A stretch of 35,871 nt of DNA, from assembly GCA_948470565.1 (NCBI GenBank), contig CAOKPF010000011.1:1-35871 (forward strand), read 5' to 3'. The notes under the pieces are model-generated. The model had not been told where the DNA came from. It saw only the letters and a list, made by a program, of their open reading frames with translations, and searched no databases. Origin of the DNA: an uncultured Clostridium sp. GTDB taxonomy: Bacteria; Bacillota; Clostridia; TANB77; CAG-465. A program made the translations under genes and the position numbers. This document shows, in pieces, positions 1-7,762 of the stretch (positions are counted from its first letter, which is position 1; each line of letters starts with the position of its first letter).

Positions 1-305
1 TTTTTAATTGATTTTTGCAATACTTTATATAAAATTTTTTGAATAAAATTTCGTTAATGTGTTCTACTATAATATTATGAAATATATTATTAACAATAGT
101 ATTTTTATGTTTTGAATATCAACAAAAATATACTAAACTTAAATTTTCCCTTTAAGTATTAAAATATTTATACTAACTAGATTTAAAAATACAATGGCTT
201 ATTAATAAATATTATATTTATAATATTTTGTTTGGTAATTATTAAAAAAATTATTAATGTAATATATATTAAAATATACAATTAATAGTATAAAAAATTT
301 AAAAA
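1..305. other. AT-rich non-coding stretch
   Basis: No convincing coding frame with a ribosome binding site, no strong hairpin and no RNA gene was seen here. The sequence is almost pure A/T with scattered stops in all frames. Confidence 0.5.
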
Positions 306-310
306 AAATC

Positions 311-352
311 AGTGATACTACATGATAAAAAATCAGATAATATCACTTTTTT
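311..352 (-). terminator. Intrinsic terminator, usable on both strands
   Basis: AGTGATA at 311-317 pairs with TATCACT at 341-347, with a further short inner pairing (TGAT/ATCA). The A-run at 301-308 reads as a T-tract on the minus strand, behind the small ORF that ends at 398. On the plus strand the hairpin is followed by six T. Confidence 0.5.
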
Positions 353-397
353 GGGTTATTTTTTTGGTATACTTTTTGCATGTATTTTGTCATTATA

Positions 398-535
398 CTA
401 ACATCCCTCACACCCACCAAGCCAACATATAAATCTACAGAATGTATATGGCAATACTTGTGTACTAATTATTGTTAAAATTAATGTACACATAACACAA
501 AAACTAACCGCAAAAACTTCATATCTATTTTCCAT
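398..535 (-). CDS. Putative 45-aa Cys-rich membrane micropeptide
   Basis: Unrecognised small ORF. It starts with ATG four bases after a GGGTGAG ribosome binding site and is followed by a hairpin terminator at 311-352, so it has the layout of a complete gene. The peptide has a short charged start (MENRYE), a hydrophobic span at about residues 7-29 that could cross the membrane once, and a C-terminal tail with four Cys (C33, C37, C42, C45) ending in CWLGGCEGC. Two more Cys lie in the hydrophobic span. The tail could bind metal or form disulfides; that is inference. It is divergent from the M14 peptidase gene that starts about 100 bases away. No family was recognised, and chance ORFs of this size occur in AT-rich DNA, but the site, terminator and non-random tail argue for a real gene. 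Confidence 0.5.
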   Translation of the reverse strand: MENRYEVFAVSFCVMCTLILTIISTQVLPYTFCRFICWLGGCEGC

Positions 536-631
536 ACACTCACCCATTATATTTATATGCAAATATTTTAAATATTATTCCTATTTTGCATAATATTTGT
601 ACAAACTTAATATCATTTAACAGGTGATACT

Positions 632-1804
632 ATGATAAATAAAATATATTTACATGATTATATTATGTCTTACGAAAAAATTAAAAATTATCTTTATGTA
701 ATTTTAAAGAACAAAAAGTATAGTGATAAAATTATAAAAGAGGAATGTATTGGAAAAACTACTTTTGACTACAATATAGAATGTTTCAAAATTGGTAATG
801 GAAGAAATCACGTCATACTATATGGTACTACTCATGGTACTGAGATTTGTACTACTTATTTTTTAATTGAGTTTATATTGACCTTACTAAATGATGAAAA
901 ATTGTATAATAAATATTCTAAAATTTATACTTTCCATATTATACCAATTCTTAATATAGAAGGTTACATTATATCAAGTTCGAGTATTTGCAAAAATATT
1001 GAAAATTTAAATAATACAGAACTTCAAAAACTTGCAAAAAAATATCAAGATAACTACGTCTTAGATGATGAAACTGCAATAAAAAAATTTCAAATAGCTA
1101 AAAATTATAAAAATGTTTTAAAATCTTCGACTAGATATATAACTGATATAAAACTTAGGAAAAGTGTTGAAAATATACTAAAAAGCTGTAATTTAGAAGA
1201 AAATGTTTTACCAATTTGGTCAAGTAATGGAATGGGAATTGACCTTAATAAAAATTCTATTCATAAATTCAAAGAAGCAAAAAAATATGCTAATAAAAAG
1301 AAATTTGCAAAACTTAGATATAATGATATTCCAATCATAAAACCTAGCCCAATTGGATATGTAGGAGGCTGCCCATTTGATACTAGAGCACCTGAAAATT
1401 TATTTCTTCATAAATATATAAATTGTTTATACAATATGAATTTTAATACTTGTTGTAAAGATAGATTAATTGCAATTTTTTCATTCCATTCAACAGGTGG
1501 TGAAATTTATGGCTACCCTGACTCAAAATTTGCTACTAACAAAAAGATTCAATTTTATGTAGATGCTATGAAACGTTATGCAAAATACACTAACTACAAT
1601 ATCATAAATGAGGAGAGAAAATTTGGTATAATGGACTTTTATAGAGCGTGCCTAAAAGATGTACTTGCACTTACCATAGAACTATCTGTATCCCCTGCTA
1701 ATCCTATTGGACCATTTGCAGATATTGATAAATTTTTACAGGAAGTTCAGCTAAATAAAATTGCTATATTCAATACATTAAACTATATAATCAATAATCT
1801 ATAA
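632..1804 (+). CDS. M14-family zinc carboxypeptidase
   Basis: Metallo-carboxypeptidase-like protein of family M14, the group that includes murein tripeptide amidases and gamma-D-glutamyl-diamino acid endopeptidases. The zinc-binding HxxE motif is HGTE at residues 68-71, the third zinc ligand is probably H286 (FHSTGG), and the catalytic glutamate is probably E350 (TIELS). GIDLNKN at 202-208 matches the family's DLNRN substrate-carboxylate motif, but the usual Arg is Lys. An extra helical stretch of about 80 residues lies between the first ligands and this motif (about 110-195). No signal peptide, so it probably acts in the cytoplasm, for example in recycling wall peptides; that role is inferred. 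ATG follows an AGGTGAT ribosome binding site. Monocistronic, closed by the terminator at 1817-1860. Confidence 0.8.
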   Translation: MINKIYLHDYIMSYEKIKNYLYVILKNKKYSDKIIKEECIGKTTFDYNIECFKIGNGRNHVILYGTTHGTEICTTYFLIEFILTLLNDEKLYNKYSKIYTFHIIPILNIEGYIISSSSICKNIENLNNTELQKLAKKYQDNYVLDDETAIKKFQIAKNYKNVLKSSTRYITDIKLRKSVENILKSCNLEENVLPIWSSNGMGIDLNKNSIHKFKEAKKYANKKKFAKLRYNDIPIIKPSPIGYVGGCPFDTRAPENLFLHKYINCLYNMNFNTCCKDRLIAIFSFHSTGGEIYGYPDSKFATNKKIQFYVDAMKRYAKYTNYNIINEERKFGIMDFYRACLKDVLALTIELSVSPANPIGPFADIDKFLQEVQLNKIAIFNTLNYIINNL

Positions 1805-1816
1805 TTATAATGTAAT

Positions 1817-1860
1817 AAAACGGTTAAAATACATTTGTATAATAACTGTTTTCTTTTTTA
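1817..1860 (+). terminator. Intrinsic terminator of the M14 peptidase gene
   Basis: The arm at 1817-1826 (AAAACGGTTA) pairs with 1843-1852 (TAACTGTTTT) through ten pairs including one G-U. An inner ATACA/TGTAT stem extends it. The tail is CTTTTTTA. Lies 12 bases after the stop codon. Confidence 0.85.
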
Positions 1861-1931
1861 TATAATAGGAAAGTCATAGTGAAAAGTATTAATTCTTGAA
1901 AATATCATGGTATCATATTTAAAAAGAGACC

Positions 1932-1978
1932 AAACTATTTATAGTTTAGGGAGTAACAAACTTATTTGTTACTTTTGT
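1932..1978 (+). terminator. Tandem hairpins ahead of the 573-aa gene, terminator-like
   Basis: A small AAACTA/TAGTTT hairpin (1932-1947) is followed at once by AGTAACAA (1952-1959) pairing with TTGTTACT (1966-1973) over a 6-base loop, then TTTG. The gene-free stretch at 1861-2079 thus holds a structured segment that could be an untranslated leader, an attenuator or a short RNA. Confidence 0.45.
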
Positions 1979-2091
1979 TCTAAATTACAACTAATATTTT
2001 TTCTCTATCGAAATAATAATTAATGATTTTTTATTAATTTATTGAATATTTTTTTTGTTTGATATACAATATATAATAAATGGAGGAAGAT

Positions 2092-3813
2092 ATGGTTAAT
2101 TATTTAGAAAACTTTAAGAAAAAATGTAATTTAACAGATGATTTTATAAATATAATTGCGTCTTTATTTGATAAATTAGTAGATTTTGGATATATAACTA
2201 CTAGACAAGAAAATAAACTACAACAAAAACTATACAACAATATAGATACTGTACTGTTTGGTAATGATATATCAGTAGATTATAAATCTGGATATTATGA
2301 TGCTATAAAAAAGGAACTATACATAAAGGATCCTACCAATGTTGAAGCAATATATTTGCGTATACTTTATGCAATTACTACTAATGAAATATCAAAATAT
2401 AACTATGAGGTTGGCTACTCTACTGCTATACAATCATCACAAAATTACAAAATCATACATAAAAATTTTAGTATAAATAGGGCTATTATATCTAATTTAG
2501 TATGTAGATTATTATATGCTTGCCCTACAACCCTTAGCATAGTACCAACATATAGAACCTATGAAAATGATTTTTTAGGCAATAAATTAAAAAGTGATAA
2601 TGATATATATTTTCTTGAAGCAAAGATACTAAACCAGATTTGTTATGCTTTTGATATATCAATTGAGAATTTATATATTAATTTATTTACAAACTCGCCT
2701 ATTAAGTATTTTTACAAATCAATATCAAATTTAGAAGAAGAAAAATGTGAACAATTACTTTTTTTATTTGATACAATTAGCAAAAATTACTCAAGTTATA
2801 ACAAATTATGCTTTCTTAATGTAATGTTAGATAAAAATTATATTGAAATGAAAAAAAATATATTAAATAAAGATATAACTTCTCTAAAAAAGGAAGAACA
2901 AAAAATAAAAAATCATATAAAATCAGCTATTTTAAAACTTCATCCTGAATTAGATGATATTATAGAGGAAAATGTTAATATAGAAAATAGCATTTCTGAA
3001 CAAATATATAATCTTGAAAATAATATATTAGAAGATATAGATAATTTACAAATTATACTTGTAAATTATACTATAAAAAATTGGAGTAAAAATTCTACCA
3101 TAGAATACATAATTAGATTAAAGGAATTAGAAAAAATAATCATTTCGCAAAATGAATTACTATCAAATACAATTTATAACACAATTACAAAAAAGCTACT
3201 AAATTCAAATGATGTTTCAGATTCAAACTATATACAAAAAATTAAATACAGTTTGATAAATGAATTATTAGCTACTGATAAATTTGAAAAAATTTTTAAA
3301 GAGTTATCTTTTAAGCAAATACTTACATCCGAAGATAACGTTAATAGTGATAATGCTTTAGTAGCAACAACTATAGGCAATTCATTTGTACAATTAGTTG
3401 CAATAAAAGATTTAAATAGTCAAGCAAAATCTATACATGATAACACTATTTCTATACAAATTGATAATTTAAAGTATTTACTTGATACACCTTCCGCTAA
3501 TAAAGATATAAGAAAAATTGAAGAACTATTTTCAGATATAAGAAGCAAATATACAAGGTTTAGCAAACTTAGAATTGAAAACTTCTATCTTTTTAACTAT
3601 AATTCAAAAGATTATATATTAATACTTGGAAAAGATAGTTTTAATGTATTATCTATTAAAAGGGATGAACAAAATACTGAATTTAAATTACTAAAATTAT
3701 CAGACTGCTATAAAATTTTCAATTTAACAGATTACTCTAAATTACCTATAGTATATACTAAGCGAAAACGAAAAAATAAAATTTTGAAATTTGTACAATT
3801 GTTATTTTCTTAA
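2092..3813 (+). CDS. Hypothetical helical protein, possible inactive metallopeptidase relative
   Basis: Not recognised. The ATG at 2092 is preferred over the one at 2080 because GGAGG (2082-2086) sits five bases before it and would otherwise be inside the gene. The 573-residue product has no signal peptide or clear membrane span, is rich in Asn, Ile and Lys, is predicted mostly helical in its middle, and ends in a basic segment (KRKRKNK) followed by a short hydrophobic tail. Around residues 60-150 the layout (a short beta hairpin ending ELYI, then a helix, then a region containing GYSTAI and a second helix) resembles ImmA/zinc-metallopeptidase-like folds, but the position expected to carry HExxH reads YLRILYAITT. 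If related, it is catalytically dead; this is a weak inference. A J-domain gene follows after 41 bases, probably in the same operon, suggesting it could be a client or partner of a chaperone. Confidence 0.7.
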   Translation: MVNYLENFKKKCNLTDDFINIIASLFDKLVDFGYITTRQENKLQQKLYNNIDTVLFGNDISVDYKSGYYDAIKKELYIKDPTNVEAIYLRILYAITTNEISKYNYEVGYSTAIQSSQNYKIIHKNFSINRAIISNLVCRLLYACPTTLSIVPTYRTYENDFLGNKLKSDNDIYFLEAKILNQICYAFDISIENLYINLFTNSPIKYFYKSISNLEEEKCEQLLFLFDTISKNYSSYNKLCFLNVMLDKNYIEMKKNILNKDITSLKKEEQKIKNHIKSAILKLHPELDDIIEENVNIENSISEQIYNLENNILEDIDNLQIILVNYTIKNWSKNSTIEYIIRLKELEKIIISQNELLSNTIYNTITKKLLNSNDVSDSNYIQKIKYSLINELLATDKFEKIFKELSFKQILTSEDNVNSDNALVATTIGNSFVQLVAIKDLNSQAKSIHDNTISIQIDNLKYLLDTPSANKDIRKIEELFSDIRSKYTRFSKLRIENFYLFNYNSKDYILILGKDSFNVLSIKRDEQNTEFKLLKLSDCYKIFNLTDYSKLPIVYTKRKRKNKILKFVQLLFS

Positions 3814-3854
3814 ATATTTGTGTACATATATTAAATATTAATTGGGGTGATACT

Positions 3855-4415
3855 ATGAAAAATTATTATGAACTTTTAGAAGTCAATCCTAAAGCTTCTA
3901 AAGAAGTTATCAAAAAAGTTTTTAAATATAAAATAAAGCAAAATCACCCTGATTTATTCACTGGTGATGAAAAAATTGTTGCTGAAGAAAAGGTTAAAGA
4001 TTTAAATATTGCTTATGAGATACTATCAGATGATGAAAAAAGAAAAAACTATGATTTAGAAATAAAAAATGAGTATGAAAGTGAATATACAAATATAATA
4101 GAAAACCTAAAAAATGAAAATACTTTTTTAAAAGAAAAACTTATGGCATCACAAAATATTATCAATCAATTTTTAATGCAAAATGAGGAAAATTACAGTA
4201 ATTACAACAATTATAGTAATGAAAAACAAAATAACACTACCCTTACGAGTAATAATAAGACTATATATTATAAAAAAAATTCTAAAATATCCGGTCTAAA
4301 AAACTTATTTTTTAAGCTTATGCTAACTGCTATTATAATATTACTTGGTATTACTATTATAATAAATTTATTTCTACGACCATTAGCTTTTTCAATATTT
4401 GGATTAATATATTAA
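3855..4415 (+). CDS. Membrane-anchored J-domain (DnaJ-like) co-chaperone
   Basis: Residues 3-65 form a J domain: NYYELLEV at the start, the diagnostic HPD at 31-33 that stimulates Hsp70 ATPase, and the AYEILSDDEKRKNYD end. A coiled-coil-like stretch (about 70-105) and an Asn/Ser-rich linker follow, then a C-terminal hydrophobic segment (about 152-180) that should anchor it in the membrane with the J domain in the cytoplasm. It lacks the Gly/Phe, zinc-finger and C-terminal substrate domains of DnaJ, so it is a type III J protein that would recruit DnaK to a membrane site. ATG follows GGGGTGAT. It lies 41 bases after the 573-aa gene, likely in one transcript. Confidence 0.85.
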   Translation: MKNYYELLEVNPKASKEVIKKVFKYKIKQNHPDLFTGDEKIVAEEKVKDLNIAYEILSDDEKRKNYDLEIKNEYESEYTNIIENLKNENTFLKEKLMASQNIINQFLMQNEENYSNYNNYSNEKQNNTTLTSNNKTIYYKKNSKISGLKNLFFKLMLTAIIILLGITIIINLFLRPLAFSIFGLIY

Positions 4416-4465
4416 ACGTTTTTGACTTAATATGCATAAAATATGACTAATTATACAAAAAGCAC

Positions 4466-4494
4466 TTGACAAAATAGCAATATGTGAGTATAAT
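4466..4494 (+). promoter_or_regulatory. Consensus sigma-A promoter of a small RNA
   Basis: TTGACA at 4466-4471 and TATAAT at 4489-4494, separated by exactly 17 bases. Both hexamers match the consensus perfectly. The predicted start of transcription is about 4501. Confidence 0.85.
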
Positions 4495-4500
4495 CTATAT

Positions 4501-4597
4501 CAAGCTATAAAATTTTTATAGCTTGCGTTTATATTACAACGCATTTGTAAAATATACATCCATTTTTCAAACACCTACTTTTTGTAGGTGTTTTTTT
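4501..4597 (+). ncRNA. Putative ~97-nt structured small RNA or attenuator leader
   Basis: The stretch from the predicted start of the perfect promoter to a strong terminator contains no credible ORF. It would fold into three hairpins: a near-perfect palindrome at 4501-4525 (arm CAAGCTATAA), a small GCGTT/AACGC hairpin at 4525-4542, and the terminator ACACCTAC/GTAGGTGT at 4571-4591 followed by a T run. Between hairpins two and three is a single-stranded A/U-rich stretch. Because another promoter (4627-4656) lies after the terminator for the next gene, a free-standing trans-acting RNA fits better than a simple leader. No known family was recognised. Confidence 0.6.
4571..4597 (+). terminator. 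Strong intrinsic terminator of the small RNA
   Basis: Perfect eight-pair stem (ACACCTAC at 4571-4578, GTAGGTGT at 4584-4591), five-base loop, then a run of T to 4597. Confidence 0.9.
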
Positions 4598-4626
4598 ATA
4601 AATATCTTAAAAATTTTAATAGAATA

Positions 4627-4656
4627 TTGACTTTTTTATGTAAAATAGTATATAAT
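4627..4656 (+). promoter_or_regulatory. Sigma-A promoter of the zinc-ribbon gene
   Basis: TTGACT at 4627-4632 and TATAAT at 4651-4656 with an 18-base spacer, just behind the terminator of the small RNA and about 55 bases before the ATG at 4711. Confidence 0.7.
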
Positions 4657-4710
4657 ATTAGTGTAGAGTATATTATATCTTATTTTAATAAAGAAAGTGA
4701 GGAATTTAAT

Positions 4711-5118
4711 ATGAAAAAAATAGACTTTAAAGAACTAAGAACTTTGTATAATGGTACTGCTCTAAAGATAATAATTGAAAAAACATTAAGGATAAGATAC
4801 AAAAACTTGATGTGGTGTAAATGTAAAAAAGATTTTTATTACAGAGTAGAAAAAATTCTACCTGATAAAATGCTTGTTATGGTCCAGTGCCCTACTTGCC
4901 ATAACAAGATCTTCTTAGAATTTATACTAACAGATGAATTTGTAAAAGAATATCATAAAAGAAACTTAGAACTATTACAGTCAGATGAAAAAGATGAGAT
5001 GAAGTTATTAATAGAAAATATCACAAAATCCTGTGGGCATATAAGGTGTAAGGATATAACACATTTTGTAAATTCTAATCTTATACTGCCTTTTAAAACA
5101 GAAAAAAAAGTTGTATAA
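4711..5118 (+). CDS. Small zinc-ribbon-like hypothetical protein
   Basis: A 135-aa cytoplasmic protein of unknown function. The ATG at 4711 follows GTGAGG with an 8-base spacing; the open frame reaches further upstream, but that part overlaps the small-RNA terminator and the promoter, so it is not used. Cys pairs at residues 36/38 (CKC) and 60/63 (CPTC) frame a short beta-rich segment (YYRVEKILPDKMLVMVQ), the arrangement of a zinc ribbon, and a further C108-G-H110...C113 group may add ligands. No enzyme motif is visible. It could be a small nucleic-acid-binding or regulatory protein; this rests only on the ribbon. Transcribed alone, with a terminator 28 bases downstream. Confidence 0.65.
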   Translation: MKKIDFKELRTLYNGTALKIIIEKTLRIRYKNLMWCKCKKDFYYRVEKILPDKMLVMVQCPTCHNKIFLEFILTDEFVKEYHKRNLELLQSDEKDEMKLLIENITKSCGHIRCKDITHFVNSNLILPFKTEKKVV

Positions 5119-5145
5119 TAATGTTCTTGTTTCATCATAATTGTG

Positions 5146-5173
5146 CCCCTAGCATAGCTGGGGGTTATTTTTT
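5146..5173 (+). terminator. Intrinsic terminator of the zinc-ribbon gene
   Basis: CCCCTAGC (5146-5153) pairs with GCTGGGGG (5157-5164) over a three-base loop, with one G-U pair, followed by TTATTTTTT. Its GC-rich stem stands out in this AT-rich DNA. Confidence 0.85.
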
Positions 5174-5218
5174 GTACTATAAAAAAAGCCAAAAATCTTT
5201 TTGGAAAGACAAAAAAAT

Positions 5219-5257
5219 AAACTTGAAGTATACCTTTTATACTCAAGTTTATTTTTT
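5219..5257. terminator. Bidirectional terminator between convergent genes
   Basis: The arm at 5219-5232 pairs with 5238-5250 (AAACTTGA, bulged A, GTATA against TATAC, TCAAGTTT). T-rich tails follow on the plus strand (5251-5257) and on the minus strand (the A run at 5211-5217). It serves the minus-strand gene ending at 5273 and backs up the terminator at 5146. Confidence 0.8.
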
Positions 5258-5272
5258 AGTTTTTATAGCTTT

Positions 5273-6619
5273 TTAATCTAATTTCATAACTCCTTTTTTT
5301 AATCTCCTTTGTATTTCCTTAAATATAGGAATTAACAAAGGTAACTTTTTATCTACCATAAATTTATAGATTTTCTCATTAGTTTTTTCGTCTATTCCTC
5401 CCATTTGTGGAAGGTAACTTCTTACAATTGTATTGTTTAAAAATCTTTTGTTTTCCTCATAAAAGTTTAAAAATTGCCTTACATTTTCAACCTTTAATTG
5501 TTCGCTAAAAATGTAGACTTTTTCTTTCAACTCATTAATATCCATTTTCACTTTCAAATAATAATCTAAAAGTGAATATGGAACAATTGAACCATCTTCA
5601 AGTTCAACATTATCAGTTATATCCTGAAGTATAAAATCAATTTTTCCTATTTCTTTTTCTCTTCTATAATAAATAGAATATTCTATATCTTTTATATATT
5701 TGAAAAAGTCCAGCTTTGCGTATTCTATACATTTCTCAAATTTTTCAGCAGGTATTTCTTTCCTACAAAACTCTTCTTTAGTAAGTAACGAATTTTTAAA
5801 TCGTTCTAATACTCTTACAGAACTTGATATAACTGAATCTTGTTTCCAAGTTCGATCAGATATTATCTTTTGTAGCAAACTGTCAGTCCTTGCTTTTTCT
5901 CTATCTCGTTCCCAAGGACAATATGATAAATATATATATATATATTTCTGAAAGGTGTTAAGATTAACACTATTTCTTGATGCATATTCCCCTTTAAACT
6001 CTTGTGAATTCAAATATTCTTGAACCATAGCTTTTTGACTTTCAAAGGTATGTGGAAAATACTCAATATAATTCCCATAACAAAATTCTGTTCCATTTTT
6101 TTCATCAAGTTCCTTTATTACTTGTGCCATATCTGGTCTGTATATAAGATATCTTGATATATAATCATTAATTTTATTTTCATCAATATGGTATTTTTCA
6201 TAAATCCAGTCTTTTGTATATCCTTCTAAATATTTCTGCACAATCAGTATCTCTAGATACTGATCAAATTTTTTCTCTCCCCTATAACTCATAATATATA
6301 TTTCCGATAAATATTCTTTTACATATTTATCTTCATATGTACTTAACATAGCTGAAAAATTTGAATCTACATAATTGTGTACCATTCTTTGGTAATCCTC
6401 ATATGAATCCAAATATTTCTCCAACGTTTCTCTTTTTCTCAATCGTTCTTTATCTTTTCTCTCATCAGGTGTAATTAAAAAGTAAAGTTTTAAGCACCTT
6501 TTAAACTCTTCATGTGTAATTCTATATTTGGATATAATTCCTTCCTTAAAGTCCCGTCCATCCAAATACTCACTTGTAATAGAATAAGCAAAAGTGCTAA
6601 TCATATTCTCTCTTTCCAT
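5273..6619 (-). CDS. Hypothetical protein with HTH-like internal repeats
   Basis: Unrecognised 448-aa soluble, highly charged, almost all-helical protein. At least four segments share one pattern of about 35 residues: a YL helix, a K/F-rich turn, a short I/V-x-x-x-x-F turn and a helix ending in YL or YF, often with a Pro. They lie near residues 16-50, 127-162, 199-235 and 269-305, for example YHIDENKINDYISRYLIYRP in the second. The spacing recalls sigma-region-4 or helix-turn-helix units, so a repeated nucleic-acid-binding scaffold is possible but unproven. Start ATG lies six bases after GGAGGT. Its promoter at 6678-6706 is a perfect consensus, which implies strong expression. A (TA)n run inside the gene encodes part of repeat three (near residue 226-231). 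Confidence 0.75.
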   Translation of the reverse strand: MERENMISTFAYSITSEYLDGRDFKEGIISKYRITHEEFKRCLKLYFLITPDERKDKERLRKRETLEKYLDSYEDYQRMVHNYVDSNFSAMLSTYEDKYVKEYLSEIYIMSYRGEKKFDQYLEILIVQKYLEGYTKDWIYEKYHIDENKINDYISRYLIYRPDMAQVIKELDEKNGTEFCYGNYIEYFPHTFESQKAMVQEYLNSQEFKGEYASRNSVNLNTFQKYIYIYLSYCPWERDREKARTDSLLQKIISDRTWKQDSVISSSVRVLERFKNSLLTKEEFCRKEIPAEKFEKCIEYAKLDFFKYIKDIEYSIYYRREKEIGKIDFILQDITDNVELEDGSIVPYSLLDYYLKVKMDINELKEKVYIFSEQLKVENVRQFLNFYEENKRFLNNTIVRSYLPQMGGIDEKTNEKIYKFMVDKKLPLLIPIFKEIQRRLKKGVMKLD

Positions 6620-6677
6620 AAAATTACCTCCTTATATTATTATTAAATTATATATTCAAATAAAATTTCCCTTTGAT

Positions 6678-6706
6678 ATTATATCATCACTTTTAGTTTA
6701 TGTCAA
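6678..6706 (-). promoter_or_regulatory. Perfect sigma-A promoter of the HTH-repeat gene
   Basis: On the minus strand TTGACA (6706-6701), a 17-base spacer, and TATAAT (6683-6678). Both hexamers match the consensus exactly. The leader to the ATG at 6619 is about 50 bases. Confidence 0.85.
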
Positions 6707-6783
6707 CCTATTTTGAAAAATTTGTAAAATATTGTTAACACTTTATATACAGATTTAATATATTGTAAAAGGAGGTGATTTTT

Positions 6784-7659
6784 TTGCTTTTTAAAGGTTC
6801 AGGTGTAGCTTTAATAACACCATTTGATAAAAATATGAATATAAATTATGAAAAATTAGAAGAATTAATTAATTTTCATATTACAAATTCAACAGATGCA
6901 ATTATAATTTGTGGAACTACTGGTGAGAGTGCAACTCTTAATGAAAAAGAAAAAAAAGATATTATTAAATTTACTGTAAACAAAGTTAATCATAGAATTC
7001 CTGTTATTGCTGGAAGTGGTACTAATTGTACTAGTAGCACAATAGAAATGTCAAAATATGCAAAAAGTATTGGTGCTGATGGTATTCTTGTAGTCACTCC
7101 ATATTATAATAAATGCTCACAAAAAGGGTTATATTTACATTATAAAAAATTAGCTAATAGTGTTGATATTCCAATCATACTATATAACGTTCCTAGCAGA
7201 ACTGGAGTAAATATTGACTTAGATACAGTTATAAAACTTTCAGAAATTAGAAATATCGTTGGAATTAAAGAAGCTAGTGGAAATATTTCACAAGTAACAG
7301 ATATTTCAAATAATACGCCAACTGATTTTGCTATATATTCTGGAAATGATGATCAAATACTACCTATATTATCTATTGGTGGATGTGGAGTTATTTCAGT
7401 ACTTGCTAATGTATACTCAAAAGATGTACATAATATTTGTAAATATTTTTTTGATAATGATTTAAAATCTTCAAAATATATACAATTAAAATATTTAGAA
7501 CTAATCCATTGCTTATTTAGCGATATAAACCCTATACCGATTAAATGTGCTATGAATATACTAGATTATAATGTAGGTGATTGTAGACTACCTTTATGTA
7601 AAATGGATATAAAAAAAAGGAAAAACTTAGAAATAGCATTGAAAAAAATAACAAATTAG
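6784..7659 (+). CDS. dapA: 4-hydroxy-tetrahydrodipicolinate synthase
   Basis: Condenses pyruvate with aspartate semialdehyde, the first committed step of diaminopimelate and lysine synthesis (also feeding dipicolinate in spore formers). With the TTG start at 6784 the protein is 291 aa, the usual length, and the key residues fall where expected: GTTGES at 44-49, Y134 in YNVPSRTG, R139, and Schiff-base lysine K162 in GIKEASGN. The TTG is chosen because AAGGAGGTGA (GGAGG 6771-6775) sits eight bases before it; the upstream GTG at 6775 is part of that site. An aspartokinase lies at 9961 but no other lysine genes are adjacent. Stands alone between the divergent HTH-repeat gene and a terminator. Confidence 0.93.
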   Translation: MLFKGSGVALITPFDKNMNINYEKLEELINFHITNSTDAIIICGTTGESATLNEKEKKDIIKFTVNKVNHRIPVIAGSGTNCTSSTIEMSKYAKSIGADGILVVTPYYNKCSQKGLYLHYKKLANSVDIPIILYNVPSRTGVNIDLDTVIKLSEIRNIVGIKEASGNISQVTDISNNTPTDFAIYSGNDDQILPILSIGGCGVISVLANVYSKDVHNICKYFFDNDLKSSKYIQLKYLELIHCLFSDINPIPIKCAMNILDYNVGDCRLPLCKMDIKKRKNLEIALKKITN

Positions 7660-7706
7660 ATAAACTCTAAAATCACTATATTGAACAATCAATTTATTCC
7701 TTACAA

Positions 7707-7736
7707 AAAGAGCAGAAACTAATAAATCTGCTCTTT
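7707..7736. terminator. Terminator between dapA and the methyltransferase gene
   Basis: Perfect ten-pair stem AAAGAGCAGA (7707-7716) / TCTGCTCTTT (7727-7736). On the minus strand it is followed by a T tract (A run 7705-7709), which suits the gene ending at 7763; it may also stop dapA transcripts. Confidence 0.75.
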
Positions 7737-7762
7737 AAAATTTATAACATTTATATATTTAT

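Noticed and set aside
4953-5246. Minus-strand ORF of 97 codons
   Set aside because: It lies across the zinc-ribbon gene and its terminators, has no ribosome binding site and a cryptic composition; treated as a shadow.
5930-5950. TA dinucleotide run as a mobile or regulatory repeat
   Set aside because: It is inside the HTH-repeat gene and encodes alternating Tyr/Ile residues of one repeat; a simple microsatellite.
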